6,277 nt of DNA from contig JAITTC010000168.1 of NCBI GenBank assembly GCA_031287285.1, forward strand, positions 1-6,277. The letters are read 5' to 3'. Position numbers and translations under genes: made by a program. Shown here piece by piece: positions 4,798-6,277 of this stretch. Origin of the DNA: Christensenellaceae bacterium (GTDB taxonomy: Bacteria > Bacillota > Clostridia > Christensenellales > UBA1750). Below the pieces are notes generated by a model. The model was not told the DNA's origin and ran no database searches. It saw nothing but the letters and a program-made list of their open reading frames with translations. The first letter of the stretch is position 1. Each line of letters begins with the position of its first letter.

Positions 4798-6277
4798 GTG
4801 AATTACCCCGCGCACATCGCCCAGAGGCTGTTTTTGCGCGTCAAGGGCGCGTATGGGATTGAAATTGAAGGGCTGGAGGGCTTTTTAGAAACCCCGCCGG
4901 ATCCCGCCATGGGGGAGTATGCCTTCCCCTGCTTTAAGCTCTCGAAGGAATTGCGCGCCGCGCCGCCCAAAATCGCCCAGACCCTCGCGGAAGGCCTTGA
5001 GCCGGACGAGCACATCGCAAAGGTCGAGTGCGCGGGCGGCTACCTGAATTTCTTCCTGAACCAGGCGGGCTTTGCCGCCGCGGTGCTGAGCGAAGTGCTT
5101 GAAAAGGGGCCCAAATACGGCGCCTCTGAGGAAGGGCAGGGCCGTGTGGTCTGCATCGACTAGTCCTCCATCACCATCGCCAAGCGCTTTCATATCGGGC
5201 ATCTTTCCACCACGATGATCGGCAACGCGCTCAAGAATCTCTATAACCACCTGGGCTACAAAAGCGTGGGCATCAACCATTTGGGCGATTGGGGCACCCA
5301 GTTTGGCCGCATGATCGCGGCCTACTTGAAGTGGGGCAGCAAAGAGCAGGTCGAAGCCCACGGAGTGGACGCCTTAATGGCGCTCTACGTGCGCTTTCAC
5401 GAAGAGGTCGAGAAGGACAAGAGCCTGGAGGACGAGGGGCGCCACTGGTTCAAGAAGATCGAGGATGGCGACCCGCAAGCCCTCGAGATCTTTTCGTGGT
5501 TTAAGGAATTGACCCTTAAGGACGCGGCCAAGGTTTATGAAACCCTGGGCGTGAGCTTTGACTCCTACGCGGGCGAGAGCTTCTATAACGACAAGATGGG
5601 CAGGGTCGTCGACGAGCTTAAGGAAAAGGGGCTTTTGGTGGAATCCGAGGGGGCCTATGTGGTCGATTTAGAGGCCGAAAAGATGCCGCCCTGCATCATC
5701 TTGAAGAAGGACGGCGCGACGCTTTACGCCACCCGCGACATCGCGGCGGCTCTTTACCGCAAGGATCACTACGACTTTGCTAAGACCCTCTACGTCGTGG
5801 CCTACCAGCAGGATCTGCACTTTCGGCAGGTCTTTAAGACCATCGAAAAGATGGGCTACGGCTGGGCCGCCGATATGGAGCACGTCGCCTTCGGCATGAT
5901 TTCATATGAAGGGGAAACGCTCTCTACCCGCAAGGGCAACGTGGTCTATTTAGAGGATGTGCTCGAAAAGGCGGTGGAAAAGGCCCGCGCGATCATGGAA
6001 GAAAAGAGCCCGGAGCTCGATAGCAAAGGCGAGGTGGCCAGGCAGGTGGGCATCGGCGCCGTGATCTTCTTCGATCTGTTCAATTCGCGCATTAAAGACA
6101 TCGACTTTTATTGGGACCGCGTCCTCAATTTCGACGGGGAAACCGGCCCCTACGTGCAATACAGCCACGCGCGCTGCTGCTCGGTGCTGCGCCGGGGCGA
6201 GGGGGTTTTGGCTTCGCCCGATTACGAGGGCCTCAACAACCCGCAGGCCCTGGCCGTGCTGCGGGCCCTTGAGCGCT
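4798..6277 (+). CDS. argS: arginyl-tRNA synthetase, 3'-partial, interrupted by an in-frame TAG at codon 122
   Basis: Class I arginyl-tRNA synthetase, which charges tRNA-Arg with arginine in the cytosol. The 493 codons present run from a GTG start to the right edge; the C-terminal anticodon-binding (DALR) domain lies mostly outside. The N-terminal tRNA-binding domain covers about 1-90, with MGEYAFPCFKLSKEL near 38-52 and GGYLNFFLN near 80-88. The catalytic core shows IAKRFHIGHLSTT with HIGH at 132-135, NHLGDWGTQFG at 160-170, YATRD at 310-314, LSTRKGN at 375-381 (the KMSK-equivalent loop) and GPYVQYSHAR at 450-459. Codon 122 is TAG, in a conserved segment (VCID-stop-SSITIAK) where relatives have Tyr or Phe. 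Translation ending there would give a 121-residue fragment with no active site. The first ATG afterwards (5215) lies beyond HIGH, so reinitiation would not yield a working enzyme. The frame after TAG is open for 371 codons. It may be readthrough or recoding, a fresh nonsense mutation, or an error. Confidence 0.93.
5161..5163 (+). other. in-frame TAG codon inside argS
   Basis: TAG follows the GAC at 5158-5160 and precedes TCC. Reading frame and homology continue unchanged on both sides, so this is a single-codon event and not a frameshift. One base change from TAC or TAT (both used for Tyr elsewhere in this gene) would create it. The surrounding GACTAGTC (5158-5165) is a perfect 8-bp palindrome. 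No obvious stem-loop resembling a recoding signal was recognised just downstream. Confidence 0.9.

Noticed and set aside
5215..6277. A separate gene starting at the first ATG after the argS TAG
   Set aside because: The product would lack the N-terminal domain and the HIGH motif, and no ribosome binding site was seen. It is better read as the continuation of argS.

Overview
The window looks like chromosomal housekeeping DNA from a GC-rich Bacillota, most likely a Clostridia-type organism. This is inferred from gene content and protein flavour: an RpiR-type regulator, a BaiN/HI0933-type flavoprotein, and the cmk-plsC-ispH gene order. There are also strong AGGAGG-type ribosome binding sites and sigma-A-like promoters. 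No mobile element, CRISPR array, tRNA or rRNA gene was seen.

Layout. Six genes lie on the minus strand and read leftward: surE (4663 to 3917), then a 180-base gap with a promoter, then an rpiR-type regulator (3736 to 2873), a BaiN-like flavoprotein (2872 to 1646), cmk (1611 to 949), plsC (949 to 353) and the 5' part of ispH (242 to the left edge). From rpiR to plsC the genes are tightly packed: the regulator's TAA directly abuts the next ATG, and cmk and plsC share a base in TGATG. They are probably one transcript, possibly continuing into ispH across a 110-base gap that holds a perfect 10-bp inverted repeat. On the plus strand, argS starts at 4798 and runs off the right edge. It is divergent from surE, and their promoters lie back to back between 4698 and 4760.

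The genes serve core metabolism: pyrimidine nucleotide phosphorylation (Cmk), phospholipid synthesis (PlsC), isoprenoid precursor synthesis by the MEP pathway (IspH), nucleotide dephosphorylation (SurE) and tRNA-Arg charging (ArgRS). An SIS-domain regulator heads the cmk transcript.

The most striking observation is an in-frame TAG at codon 122 of argS (5161-5163), ten codons before the HIGH motif, where ArgRS relatives normally carry Tyr or Phe. The frame then stays open for 371 codons to the window edge with all expected synthetase motifs. The five other complete genes end in TGA or TAA, none in TAG. The TAG may be a sequencing or assembly error, a recent nonsense mutation, or a codon read through (suppressor tRNA, pyrrolysine, or reassigned UAG). 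The sequence alone cannot decide between these.
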